Program-made: the position numbers and the translations under genes | Assembly: GCA_964545205.1 (NCBI GenBank) | Contig: CAZJFH010000073.1 | Coordinates: 1-24,967 of the forward strand | Source of the DNA: CAZJFH01 sp964545205 | GTDB taxonomy: Bacteria > Pseudomonadota > Alphaproteobacteria > Rhodospirillales > Magnetospirillaceae | Reading direction: 5' to 3' | DNA length: 24,967 nucleotides | Notes under the pieces: generated by a model | Told to the model about the DNA's origin: nothing | Databases searched by the model: none | Seen by the model: the letters and a program-made list of their open reading frames with translations, nothing else | Part shown: one piece after another, positions 1 to 7,254 of the stretch | How the letters are laid out: each line of letters begins with the position of its first letter | How positions within the stretch are numbered: the first letter of the stretch is position 1

Positions 1-56
1 CGCCCGGCCATGACGACTTCAAGGGCCGGATACGCCGACGCGCACTCATCGCGTCG

Positions 57-77
57 TGGCCGGGCTTGTCCCGGCCA
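57..77. repeat. REP-like palindrome B
   Basis: A perfect 8-bp inverted repeat: tggccggg at 57-64 and cccggcca at 70-77, with a 5-base loop. It is followed by atccacg. Its flanks are the reverse complement of those of the palindrome at 135-156, so the two form an inverted pair of the BIME type. This is a common intergenic repeat design in alphaproteobacteria. Confidence 0.8.
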
Positions 78-134
78 TCCACGTGTTTCCGCTTACGAAC
101 AGTTCCCGACAGGAGTGCGACCGCGCCGCGTGGA

Positions 135-156
135 TGGCCGGGACTTCGCCCGGCCA
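135..156. repeat. REP-like palindrome A
   Basis: A perfect 8-bp inverted repeat: tggccggg at 135-142 and cccggcca at 149-156, with a 6-base loop. It is preceded by cgtgga and followed by tgac. It belongs to the same family as the element at 57-77 but lies in the opposite orientation. Confidence 0.8.
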
Positions 157-201
157 TGACGACTTCGAGGGCCGGATACGCCGACGCGCACTCATCGCGT
201 C

Positions 202-280
202 ATGCCCGCGAAAGCGGGCATCCAATCCTGAGGCAGCGGGTTGCAGGGCCTCAGGAATGGGCTCCCGCTTCCGCGGGAGC
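202..280. repeat. Composite BIME: two REP hairpins around a central stem
   Basis: Three nested inverted repeats are visible. Arms at 202-209 and 214-221 (atgcccgc/gcgggcat) close a GAAA tetraloop. Arms at 227-234 and 248-255 (cctgaggc/gcctcagg) form a central stem. Arms at 261-268 and 273-280 (gctcccgc/gcgggagc) form the third. The outer hairpins are diverged members of one family in opposite orientation. The last one lies 14 bases beyond the stop codon of the metY fusion gene on the minus strand, so it could protect or end that mRNA's 3' end. That role is inference. Confidence 0.8.
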
Positions 281-293
281 GACGAATCGCTGC

Positions 294-2114
294 CTAAGCT
301 GCGCCCTGGCTCTTGCGCAGCGCCTGGTCGAGATCGGCGATCAGGTCGTCGGCGGTCTCGATGCCGACCGACAGGCGGATGACGTCCGGCCCGGCGCCGG
401 CGGCGATCTGCTGTTCCTCGGTGAGCTGGCGGTGGGTGGTGCTGGCCGGGTGGATGATCAGGCTGCGGGTGTCGCCGATATTGGCGAGGTGGCTGAACAG
501 GTCGACCGCCTCGACCAGCCGCTTGCCGGCGGCGTAGCCGCCCTTGACGCCGAAGGTGAACACCGCGCCGCAGCCCTTGGGCAGGTACTTGGCCGCCAGG
601 GCGCGGTAGGGCGAGGAGTCCAGCCCGGCATAGCTGACCCAGGCCACCGCCGGATGGCCCTGGAGGAATTCGGCGACCTTCCGGGCGTTGGCGCAGTGGC
701 GCTCCATGCGCAGCGGCAGCGTCTCGATCCCGGTGATGGTCAGGAAGGCGTTCTGCGGCGCCATCGCCGGGCCGAAGTCGCGCAAGGCCACCGCCCGGGC
801 CTTGGTGGTGAAGCCGAAGTCGCCGAAGGTCTCGTAGAAGGTCAGGCCGTGATAGGCCGGCTCGGGCTTGGTCATCGACGGGAACTTGTCGTTCTGCGCC
901 CAGTCGAACCGGCCGCTCTCGACGATGCAGCCGCCCAGGGAATTGCCGTGGCCGCCGAGGAACTTGGTCGTCGAGTGCACGACGATGTCCGCCCCCCACT
1001 CGATCGGCCGGCACAGATACGGCGTCGCCAGGGTGTTGTCGACGATCAGCGGGATGCCGGCGTCGCGCGCCACCTCGGCCACCGCCTCGATGTCGACGAC
1101 GATGCCGCCGGGATTGGCCAGGTTCTCGATGAAGATCGCCTTGCACTTCTCGGTGATGGCGCGGCGGAAGTTGTCGGGATCGGACGGGTCGACGAAATGG
1201 CAGGTCCAGCCCAGCTTCTTGAAGCTGAGCCCGAACTGGGTCAGCGAGCCGCCGTAGAGGTTGCGCGAGGCGACGAACTCGTCGCCGGGCTCCAGCAGCG
1301 TGAAGAAGGTCAGGAACTGCGCCGCGTGGCCCGACGACGCCGCGCAGGCGGCGCGGCCGCCCTCGAGCGCCGCCACCCGTTCCTCGAGCACCGAGACGGT
1401 CGGGTTGCTGAGCCGCGAATAGATGTGGCCGAAGCTGTGCAGGTTGAACAGGCTGGCGGCCTGGTCGACGTCCTGGAACACGTAGCTGGTGGTCTGGTAG
1501 ATCGGCGTCGCCCGCGCGCCGGTGGTCGGGTCGGGCGAGGCGCCGGCGTGCACCGCCTTGGTCTCGAAGCCGAAGGCGCGCTTCGGCCCGGCATCAGCCG
1601 CCGTCTCCGCGGTCTTGCGCGGCTTCTGGGTCGGCGGCTGGTGCGGCCGCGACGAGATGATGCCGGAATTGACGCCGTACCAGCCGAGTTCGCCGCCCAG
1701 GCGGCCGTATTCGATCTTCGGGCAGCGGTCCATGACCACCTCGAGCCCGGCGGCCTCGGCCTTGGCGGCGGCCGCGTCGTGGCGCACGCCGAGCTGGCAC
1801 CACACCACCTTGGCGCCGATGGCGATGGCGTCGTCGACGATCCCCGGCACCGCGTCGGCGGCGCGGAAGACGTCGACCATGTCGACCTTGTCGGGAATGT
1901 CGCGCAACGACGCGTAGACCGTCTCGCCCTGCAGCTCCTTGCCGGCCAGGCCGGGATTGACCGGGATCACCCGATAGCCCTTCTCCTGCAGGTACTTCAT
2001 CACGAAGAAGGACGGCCGGTTCCAGTTGCCCGAGGCGCCGACCATGGCGATCGTCTTCACGCGGCGCAGGATCGACAGGAGCTTGGCGTCGGAATAGCTG
2101 AGGGCTGCGGTCAT
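294..2114 (-). CDS. metY: CoA-binding domain fused to O-acetylhomoserine sulfhydrylase (MetY)
   Basis: A 606-residue predicted bifunctional protein. Residues about 13-140 are a YccU-type CoA-binding Rossmann domain (TIAMVGAS near 21, VIPVNPG near 49). After a Pro/Lys/Ala-rich linker (about 155-180), residues 182-606 are a Cys/Met-metabolism PLP enzyme of the MetY type, which makes homocysteine from O-acetylhomoserine and sulfide. The PLP lysine is K384 in HSTTKFLGGHG, with IVDNTLATPYL upstream. In relatives the two domains usually come from separate, often adjacent, genes. The start at 2114 is chosen because GGAGG lies six bases upstream; a TTG at 2219 would add 35 residues with no homology I recognise. 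The linker shows no sign of a frameshift, so the fusion appears genuine. The enzyme assignment is firm; the role of the CoA-binding part is unknown. Confidence 0.93.
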   Translation of the reverse strand: MTAALSYSDAKLLSILRRVKTIAMVGASGNWNRPSFFVMKYLQEKGYRVIPVNPGLAGKELQGETVYASLRDIPDKVDMVDVFRAADAVPGIVDDAIAIGAKVVWCQLGVRHDAAAAKAEAAGLEVVMDRCPKIEYGRLGGELGWYGVNSGIISSRPHQPPTQKPRKTAETAADAGPKRAFGFETKAVHAGASPDPTTGARATPIYQTTSYVFQDVDQAASLFNLHSFGHIYSRLSNPTVSVLEERVAALEGGRAACAASSGHAAQFLTFFTLLEPGDEFVASRNLYGGSLTQFGLSFKKLGWTCHFVDPSDPDNFRRAITEKCKAIFIENLANPGGIVVDIEAVAEVARDAGIPLIVDNTLATPYLCRPIEWGADIVVHSTTKFLGGHGNSLGGCIVESGRFDWAQNDKFPSMTKPEPAYHGLTFYETFGDFGFTTKARAVALRDFGPAMAPQNAFLTITGIETLPLRMERHCANARKVAEFLQGHPAVAWVSYAGLDSSPYRALAAKYLPKGCGAVFTFGVKGGYAAGKRLVEAVDLFSHLANIGDTRSLIIHPASTTHRQLTEEQQIAAGAGPDVIRLSVGIETADDLIADLDQALRKSQGAA

Positions 2115-2116
2115 CG

Positions 2117-2135
2117 GGGCCTCCGTTGCGAGCCC
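2117..2135 (-). promoter_or_regulatory. Hairpin that could cover the metY ribosome binding site
   Basis: On the minus strand GGGCTC (2135-2130) can pair with GAGGCCC (2123-2117) with one bulged base and a six-base loop. The metY Shine-Dalgarno GGAGG is at 2124-2120, so most of it sits in the 3' arm. This suggests translational control but was drawn by hand only, and GC-rich DNA gives such stems by chance. Confidence 0.35.
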
Positions 2136-2199
2136 GGCATTGTCGGCCGAGCGCCGGCGATTTTCCAGGGCCAACCGCTTGAAGGCCGGCACGATGTCC

Positions 2200-2229
2200 C
2201 TATTCAAAGCCTCGACCAACGTTGATCAT
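2200..2229 (-). CDS. Possible 9-codon leader peptide upstream of metY
   Basis: ATG at 2229 opens a nine-residue frame, MINVGRGFE, ending in TAG at 2200-2202. A strong Shine-Dalgarno, GGGGAGG at 2243-2237, lies seven bases upstream. It stands 85 bases before the chosen metY start, in the same transcription direction. It lies between a large GC hairpin (2271-2245) and the hairpin covering the metY ribosome binding site. It is too short for homology evidence, so translation is inferred only from the ribosome binding site. It contains no run of Met, Cys or Ser codons, so classical amino-acid attenuation is not indicated. Confidence 0.35.
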   Translation of the reverse strand: MINVGRGFE

Positions 2230-2244
2230 GTTCGAGCCTCCCCT

Positions 2245-2281
2245 GGCCCCGCGGCGTCCCCCCGCGGGGCCTTTCGTTTTT
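2245..2281 (+). terminator. Strong intrinsic-terminator-like hairpin
   Basis: A perfect 10-bp GC stem, ggccccgcgg (2245-2254) with ccgcggggcc (2262-2271), a 7-base loop, then tttcgttttt. This is the canonical shape on the plus strand. No plus-strand gene precedes it in the window; 294-2114 is coded on the other strand. It sits 50 bases before the AsmA-family start. It may be an attenuator, the end of an unannotated small RNA, or the 5' leader hairpin of metY read from the minus strand. Confidence 0.65.
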
Positions 2282-2331
2282 CGCGCCCGCGAAACCGCGC
2301 TAGACTGGCCGCGCACTGCAGGAGGACGAAG

Positions 2332-4695
2332 ATGAAGAAGATCCTCGTGGCGATCGCCATCGTGGCGGTCCTGGTCGTCGGCGCCGTTCTGGCGCTGCCG
2401 GCGATCGTCGACGCCGAATCCTACAAGGCCGAGATCGCCGCCGCGGTCGAGCGCCGCACCGGCCGCGCGCTGACCATCTCCGGCCCGGTCGAGCTGTCGG
2501 TGTTCCCGACCCTGGGGCTCTCGGTCGACGACGTGTCGCTGGCCAACGCCCCCGCCGCCGCCGAGCCGGTGATGGCGCGGATCGAGGCGCTGACCGTCGA
2601 CGTGGCGCTGCTGCCGCTGCTCTCCGGCGAGATCGTCGTCGACAGCTTCGTCCTGCGGCGTCCGGTGGTGAACCTCGAGATCGACGCCCGGGGCAACCCG
2701 AACTGGGCGCTGGCCCCGGCCGAACCCGCCGCGCCCGACGCGGCCGCCGGCGGCGCCGGCGGCACCGCCGGCGAGATCGGCGACGTCCAGCTCGGCGAGG
2801 TCCGCATCGAGGACGGCCTCGTCACCTATACCGACCGCCGCACCGGCGAGAGCTGGCGCGCCGAAAACCTGGACGCGTCGCTGTCGCTGCCCAGCCTCGA
2901 CGCGCCGGCGTCGCTGACCGGCGAGACGGAATGGAACGGCCGCGCGGTGACGCTGGCGCTGCGATCGGGGCCGCCGCGCGACCTGATCGAGGGCCGCCCG
3001 GTCGCGGTCTCGGGCACGCTGGAAGGACCGCTGGAGGTCAGTTTCGAGGGCGAGGCGGCCGCCGGCGCGACGCCGTCGGGCAAGGGCCGTTTCCAGGTCG
3101 CCACGGAATCCGTCACCGACGCGGCGCGCTGGGCCGGCGTGCCGCTGCAGGCGCCGGCGGGCAAGGACCTGGGCGCGCTGAAACTGTCCGGCACCGCGGC
3201 CTGGCCGGGCGCGCTTGCCGCCGAGGGCTCGATCGTCTTCGGCGGCACGCCGGTCGACGCCAAGCTGGCGGTCGCCAAGCTGGAGGACCTGGCCGCCGGC
3301 AAGAGCACTCCGCTGACCCTGTCCTTGGCCGGCCAGCCGCTGAGCCTGAGCTTCGAGGGCAGCGCCGCCGCCGGCGCCAAACCGCGGCTCGACGGCCGCC
3401 TGCAAGCCAGCATGCCGTCGTTGCGCGCCGCCGCGGCCTGGGCCGGCCAGCCTTTCGCCGAGCAGACGGCCCCCGGCAAGCTCGGCCCGCTGGAACTGGC
3501 CGGCAAACTCGCGGCGACGCCGCAGCAGGCGTCCCTGGCCGAGATGGCGCTGCGGCTGGACGACATCCGCGCCAAGGGCCGGCTGGCCGCCGGCTGGGGC
3601 GGCGCCCGGCCGAAGATCGAGGCCGACCTGACCACCGGCCCGCTCGACCTCGACCCCTATCTCGGCCCGCCGGCGCCCGACAGCCCGGCCGCGCCGGGCG
3701 GCGGCGTCGCCGGCACCGAGTCCTGGAGCGACGAGCCGATCGACGCCTCCGGCCTGCGCGCGGTCGACGCGGCGCTGTCGCTCGCCGCCGAGTCCGTCAG
3801 CCTGCGCGAACTGGCGCTGGGCCAGACCCGGGCGTCGCTGCGGCTCGCCGGCGGCAAGGCCGAGCTCGATCTGAAGCGCGTCGACGCCTACCAGGGGCGG
3901 CTGTCGGGAAGTCTGGTCCTCGACGCCTCGGGACAGACTCTGTCCGTGCGCAACGCCATCACCGCCGACGGCGTCGCCCTGCGGCCGCTGCTGCAGGCGG
4001 CGGCCGGCATGAACAAGCTGGAAGGCACCGGCCACGCCGACTGGAGCCTGGCGGCCAGCGGCAACAGCGAGCGGGCGCTGGTCGCCTCGCTGGACGGCAA
4101 GGGCAACCTGCGCGCCGTCGACGGCGCCATCGTCGGCGTCAACATCGGCGCCATGGTGCGCAACGTCGCCGGCGCCTTCAGCGGCCAGGCGGTCTCGGAG
4201 GAGGCGCGCACCGACTTCGCCGAACTCGCCGGCTCGTTCACCATCTCCCGCGGCGTGCTGCGCAACGACGACCTGCGCCTGCTGGCGCCGCTGTTCCGGC
4301 TGTCGGGCAGCGGCACCGCCGACCTGCCGGCGCGCACCCTGTCCTACCGCGTCGAGCCCAAGCTGGCGGCGACCGCCAAGGGCCAGGGCGGCCGGTTCGA
4401 GCGTTCCGGCCTGATGGTGCCGGTGGTGATCAAGGGGCCGTGGTCGAACCTGGCCTTCGCCCCCGACCTGAGCGCCGTGCGCCCCGAGGACGTCGTCGGC
4501 ACCGTCGAGGACATCCGCAAGGATCCCAAGGCGGCGCTTCAGGGCTTGGTCGAGGGCCTCACCGGCCAGCGGCCGGCGGCCCCGGAGCAGCAGCCGGCAC
4601 CGGCCGAGCAGACGGCACCGACGCAGGAGCCGCAGCAGCAGGAACCGGCGCCCAAGCTGCCCAATCCGCTCGACATGCTGGGCATCAAGCGGTGA
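2332..4695 (+). CDS. AsmA family outer-membrane assembly/lipid-transport-like protein
   Basis: 787 residues. The N-terminus has a short basic start (MKK) and one membrane segment (about 4-24), followed by the AsmA N-terminal pattern (ALTISGPVELSVFPTLGLSV, about 43-62), so the bulk should be periplasmic. The C-terminal half carries the AsmA hallmark region with DGAIVGVNIGAMVRN (about residue 598 onward). The tail from about 750 is Pro/Gln/Glu-rich. An internal tandem repeat with a period of about 103 residues occurs in the middle, marked by SFEGEAAAGA and SFEGSAAAGA, as expected for the long beta-groove of this superfamily. The start at 2332 follows GGAGGA at 2321; longer in-frame upstream codons run through the terminator-like hairpin and look non-coding. 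AsmA relatives are linked to outer-membrane lipid and protein homeostasis. The exact member cannot be named. Confidence 0.9.
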   Translation: MKKILVAIAIVAVLVVGAVLALPAIVDAESYKAEIAAAVERRTGRALTISGPVELSVFPTLGLSVDDVSLANAPAAAEPVMARIEALTVDVALLPLLSGEIVVDSFVLRRPVVNLEIDARGNPNWALAPAEPAAPDAAAGGAGGTAGEIGDVQLGEVRIEDGLVTYTDRRTGESWRAENLDASLSLPSLDAPASLTGETEWNGRAVTLALRSGPPRDLIEGRPVAVSGTLEGPLEVSFEGEAAAGATPSGKGRFQVATESVTDAARWAGVPLQAPAGKDLGALKLSGTAAWPGALAAEGSIVFGGTPVDAKLAVAKLEDLAAGKSTPLTLSLAGQPLSLSFEGSAAAGAKPRLDGRLQASMPSLRAAAAWAGQPFAEQTAPGKLGPLELAGKLAATPQQASLAEMALRLDDIRAKGRLAAGWGGARPKIEADLTTGPLDLDPYLGPPAPDSPAAPGGGVAGTESWSDEPIDASGLRAVDAALSLAAESVSLRELALGQTRASLRLAGGKAELDLKRVDAYQGRLSGSLVLDASGQTLSVRNAITADGVALRPLLQAAAGMNKLEGTGHADWSLAASGNSERALVASLDGKGNLRAVDGAIVGVNIGAMVRNVAGAFSGQAVSEEARTDFAELAGSFTISRGVLRNDDLRLLAPLFRLSGSGTADLPARTLSYRVEPKLAATAKGQGGRFERSGLMVPVVIKGPWSNLAFAPDLSAVRPEDVVGTVEDIRKDPKAALQGLVEGLTGQRPAAPEQQPAPAEQTAPTQEPQQQEPAPKLPNPLDMLGIKR

Positions 4696-4707
4696 CGCGC
4701 GCTCCTC

Positions 4708-4735
4708 TTGGCAGCCACATGGCAAATCGGATACG
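4708..4735 (+). promoter_or_regulatory. Weak sigma70-like promoter candidate for paaK
   Basis: TTGGCA at 4708-4713 and GATACG at 4730-4735, 16 bases apart, lie in the 103-base gap between the AsmA-family stop and the paaK start. The -10 match is poor. It is offered only because this gap needs a promoter if paaK is not cotranscribed with the gene before it. Confidence 0.25.
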
Positions 4736-4798
4736 CTTTACCGAATAACGGCCGCCGGCAGTGCGGCCGACAGAATGGGAAGAGAGAGGGATAGCATC

Positions 4799-6115
4799 AT
4801 GACCGTGCAGGGCAGCCTGTCCTACATGTACCAGCCCGAGATCGAGACCATGCCGCGCGAGAAGTTGGCGGCGCTGCAGCTCGAGCGGCTGCGGCGCACC
4901 CTGCGGCTGGCCTACGACAACGTGCCGCATCACCGACGCCGCTTCGACGAGGCCGGGGTCAAGCCCGACGACCTGAAGCAGCTCTCGGACCTGGCGCGGT
5001 TCCCGTTCACGGTCAAGAACGACCTGCGCGACAACTATCCCTTCGGCCTGTTCGCGGTGCCGCGCGAGCAGGTGGTGCGGCTGCACGCCTCGTCCGGCAC
5101 CACCGGCAAGCCGACGGTGGTCGGCTACACCCGCGCCGATCTCGACACCTGGGCCGACCTGATGGCGCGCTCGCTGGCCGCGGCCGGCGCCCGGCCCGGC
5201 GACGTCGCCCACAACGCCTACGGCTACGGCCTGTTCACCGGCGGCCTGGGCTTCCATTACGGCGCCGAGCGGCTCGGCTGCACGGTCACGCCGATGTCCG
5301 GCGGCAACACCGAAAAGCAGATCGTGCTGATCGAGGACTTCGCCGCCAACGTGCTGATGTCGACGCCCTCCTACGCGCTGAACATCGCCGAACTGGCCGA
5401 GCAGCAGGGCGTCGACCTGAGGAACGGGCCCTTGCGCGTCGGCGCCTTCGGCGGCGAGCCGTGGTCGGACGCCATGCGCCAGCAGCTGCAGGAGCGCCTG
5501 GGCATCCGCGCCGTCGACTGCTACGGCCTGTCGGAGATCATGGGTCCCGGCGTGGCGATGGAGTGCGAGCACCGCTGCGGCCTGCACGGCTGGGAGGACG
5601 CCTTCCTGTTCGAGATCGTCGATCCCGAGACCATGCGCCCCCTGCCCTTCGGCGAGGCCGGCGAGCTGGTGATCACGACGCTGGCCAAGGAAGCGCTGCC
5701 GATGATCCGCTACCGCACGCGCGACATCACCCGGCTGACCGACGAGCCCTGCGCCTGCGGGCGGACGCATCTGCGCATCCTGCGGGTGACCGGGCGCAAC
5801 GACGACATGCTGATCATCCGCGGCGTCAACATCTATCCCAGCCAGGTGGAATCGGTGCTGGTCGGCTTCCCCGACATCGAGCCGCACTACCAGCTGGTGA
5901 TCACCCGCGAGGGCAACCTCGACCACATGGCCGTCGAGGTCGAGGCGGCGGCGCTGCTGCCCGAGTGGGACTATCCCCGCGTCGCCAAGGCGATCCAGCA
6001 CCACATCAAGTCGATGCTGGGCGTCAGTTGCGTCGTCGCGATGAAGGCGCCGGGCGAGATTCCGCGCTCGCTGGGCAAGGCGGTCCGGGTCAAGGACCTG
6101 CGGCCGAAGGGCTGA
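4799..6115 (+). CDS. paaK: Phenylacetate-CoA ligase
   Basis: 438 residues, the usual size for PaaK, an acyl-adenylate-forming ligase (phenylacetate + CoA + ATP to phenylacetyl-CoA + AMP + PPi). Visible motifs are the P-loop SSGTTGKP (98-105), the YGLSE adenylation motif, the RYRTRD motif, and the C-terminal DDMLIIRGVNIYPSQVE typical of PaaK. Two cysteine pairs, CEHRC and CAC, lie in the middle as in some relatives and could bind zinc. The start at 4799 follows AGAGAGGG; an ATG at 4775 would add eight residues but would put that purine-rich stretch inside the gene. No other paa genes are near, so it may serve a scattered pathway or accept another aryl acid. It ends directly against the stop codon of the convergent next gene. 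Confidence 0.93.
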   Translation: MTVQGSLSYMYQPEIETMPREKLAALQLERLRRTLRLAYDNVPHHRRRFDEAGVKPDDLKQLSDLARFPFTVKNDLRDNYPFGLFAVPREQVVRLHASSGTTGKPTVVGYTRADLDTWADLMARSLAAAGARPGDVAHNAYGYGLFTGGLGFHYGAERLGCTVTPMSGGNTEKQIVLIEDFAANVLMSTPSYALNIAELAEQQGVDLRNGPLRVGAFGGEPWSDAMRQQLQERLGIRAVDCYGLSEIMGPGVAMECEHRCGLHGWEDAFLFEIVDPETMRPLPFGEAGELVITTLAKEALPMIRYRTRDITRLTDEPCACGRTHLRILRVTGRNDDMLIIRGVNIYPSQVESVLVGFPDIEPHYQLVITREGNLDHMAVEVEAAALLPEWDYPRVAKAIQHHIKSMLGVSCVVAMKAPGEIPRSLGKAVRVKDLRPKG

Positions 6116-7177
6116 TCACTCCTCCGCCGCCCGCCGGCCGTTCGCCACCATCTCGCGGGCCTGTTCCCGGTCGGCGGCGTCGGCGGCCGGCGGCTCCTGC
6201 TCGTGGCGGCGTCCGGGGGCGTAGACCAGCTCGACCAGCACCGGAAAATGGTCCGAGCCGAACGCGCCCAGACGCCGCAGCCGCGCCAGCCGGAAATGGT
6301 CGTCGTGGAAGATGTGGTCGAGCGGCCAGCGCAGCACGGGGACCTTGGCGCTGTAGGTCGCGTACATGCCGCGGCCGACGCGGGGATCGAGCAGCCGCGA
6401 GATGCGCTGGAACAGCCGCGTCGTGTGCGACCAGGCGACGTCGTTGAGGTCGCCGGCGACGATGGTCGGGCCGCGGGCGCCGGCGATCCGGCGGCCGACG
6501 ATCACCAGCTCGGCGTCGCGCTCGTCGGTGTCGTTGGCCGGCTGCGGCGGCTCCGGGTGCAGGCACCACAGATCGCACCAGTCGCCGGAGGCCAGCCGCA
6601 CGCGGGCGAACACCGACGGGATCTCGTCCCGCACGAGGTGATGGATCTCCACGTCGCGCAGCGGCAGCCGCGAGAACAGGTGCATGCCGTAGGTGTTCGG
6701 CCGCGGCTCGGCGACGACGTGGGGATAGTCCCGCCGCAGCGGCGCCAGCGCCCGCGCCCACCAGGCGTCGGTCTCGACCGCCAGCACCAGGTCGGGATCG
6801 GCGTCGGCGACGATCGCCAGCAGGCGGTCGGCGTCGCGGTTCTCCATCAGCACGTTGGCGATCAGCAGCCGCACCCCGCGCCCGGAGCCGTCGGCGGCCG
6901 GCTTGCTCTCGACCGGGTACAGCGGCGTGTAGGCGACGATCTGCACGACCTGCCAGCCGAGCGCCGCCAGCGTGGCGGCGATCAGGCCCCATTCGGCCGG
7001 ACCGGCGCCGTCCCAGGCCGCGAGGCCGCCCGCGGCGCCGGCGGTCGCCGCCAGCAGCACCGCCAGCTGCAGGCGCGGATAGTCCCAGATTCGGATCCAC
7101 CACGCGCCGCTGCGCACCAGGGGCAGCAGCGTGAGCGCGATCAGCGGCACGCCGGCGGTCCAGACCGCCCACCACAT
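6116..7177 (-). CDS. Membrane-anchored endonuclease/exonuclease/phosphatase family protein
   Basis: 353 residues. Three N-terminal hydrophobic segments (about 2-21, 36-56, 63-84) anchor a catalytic EEP domain (about 101-320). Metal and catalytic positions are visible: N108, E135 in LAVETD, H207 in CLHPEP, D243/N245 in AGDLND, D287/H288 in PLDHIF, and D309/H310 in GSDHFP. This fold cleaves phosphodiesters in nucleic acids, nucleotides or phosphoinositides; the substrate cannot be deduced. Membrane anchoring with an outward domain is seen in a subgroup of bacterial relatives. The start at 7177 follows GAGGAGGG. It is divergent from the 85-residue gene and shares with it the region carrying the CRP-type palindrome. 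Its stop abuts the paaK stop with no spacer. Confidence 0.88.
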   Translation of the reverse strand: MWWAVWTAGVPLIALTLLPLVRSGAWWIRIWDYPRLQLAVLLAATAGAAGGLAAWDGAGPAEWGLIAATLAALGWQVVQIVAYTPLYPVESKPAADGSGRGVRLLIANVLMENRDADRLLAIVADADPDLVLAVETDAWWARALAPLRRDYPHVVAEPRPNTYGMHLFSRLPLRDVEIHHLVRDEIPSVFARVRLASGDWCDLWCLHPEPPQPANDTDERDAELVIVGRRIAGARGPTIVAGDLNDVAWSHTTRLFQRISRLLDPRVGRGMYATYSAKVPVLRWPLDHIFHDDHFRLARLRRLGAFGSDHFPVLVELVYAPGRRHEQEPPAADAADREQAREMVANGRRAAEE

Positions 7178-7254
7178 CCGACCAGCCCTCCTCGTCGGCC
7201 TGCCTTGAATCTGGGCCCGCTCGGGCGGCGATGAACCCGCTCCGGAAGTATCGG

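Larger units (their letters stand above)
1..201. repeat. 55-bp direct repeat pair within a REP-type cluster
   Basis: Positions 1-55 and 147-201 are the same 55-bp sequence with one difference (a at 21, g at 167), giving a period of 146 bp. Each copy starts with the right arm of a GGCCGGG/CCCGGCC palindrome and ends in the bases gcgtc. The left edge of the window cuts the first copy's palindrome, so the cluster probably continues upstream. The region has no credible gene. The short reading frames across it translate to the repetitive peptides that such palindromes produce in many alphaproteobacterial genomes. Confidence 0.9.

Noticed and set aside
1..280. CRISPR array or insertion sequence
   Set aside because: Only two direct copies with a long period, palindromic REP features, no spacer series and no transposase frame.
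2115..2219. N-terminal extension of the metY fusion from a TTG at 2219
   Set aside because: The GGAGG before 2114 and the normal CoA-binding domain start favour the shorter form; the extension has no recognised homology.
66..2225. Long plus-strand open frame opposite metY
   Set aside because: It is antisense to a clearly homologous enzyme, is rich in Gly/Arg/Ala/Asp of the kind GC-rich antisense frames give, and starts within REP palindromes.
2115..2240. SAM-II riboswitch before metY
   Set aside because: I looked for its pseudoknot pattern because the family is common before alphaproteobacterial methionine genes, but could not match its conserved loops.
2200..4725. Long minus-strand open frame opposite the AsmA-family gene
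   Set aside because: Low-complexity Arg/Gly/Gln composition, no motif, and the sense strand has a ribosome binding site, membrane segment and family pattern. Only its last nine codons are kept, as the possible leader peptide.
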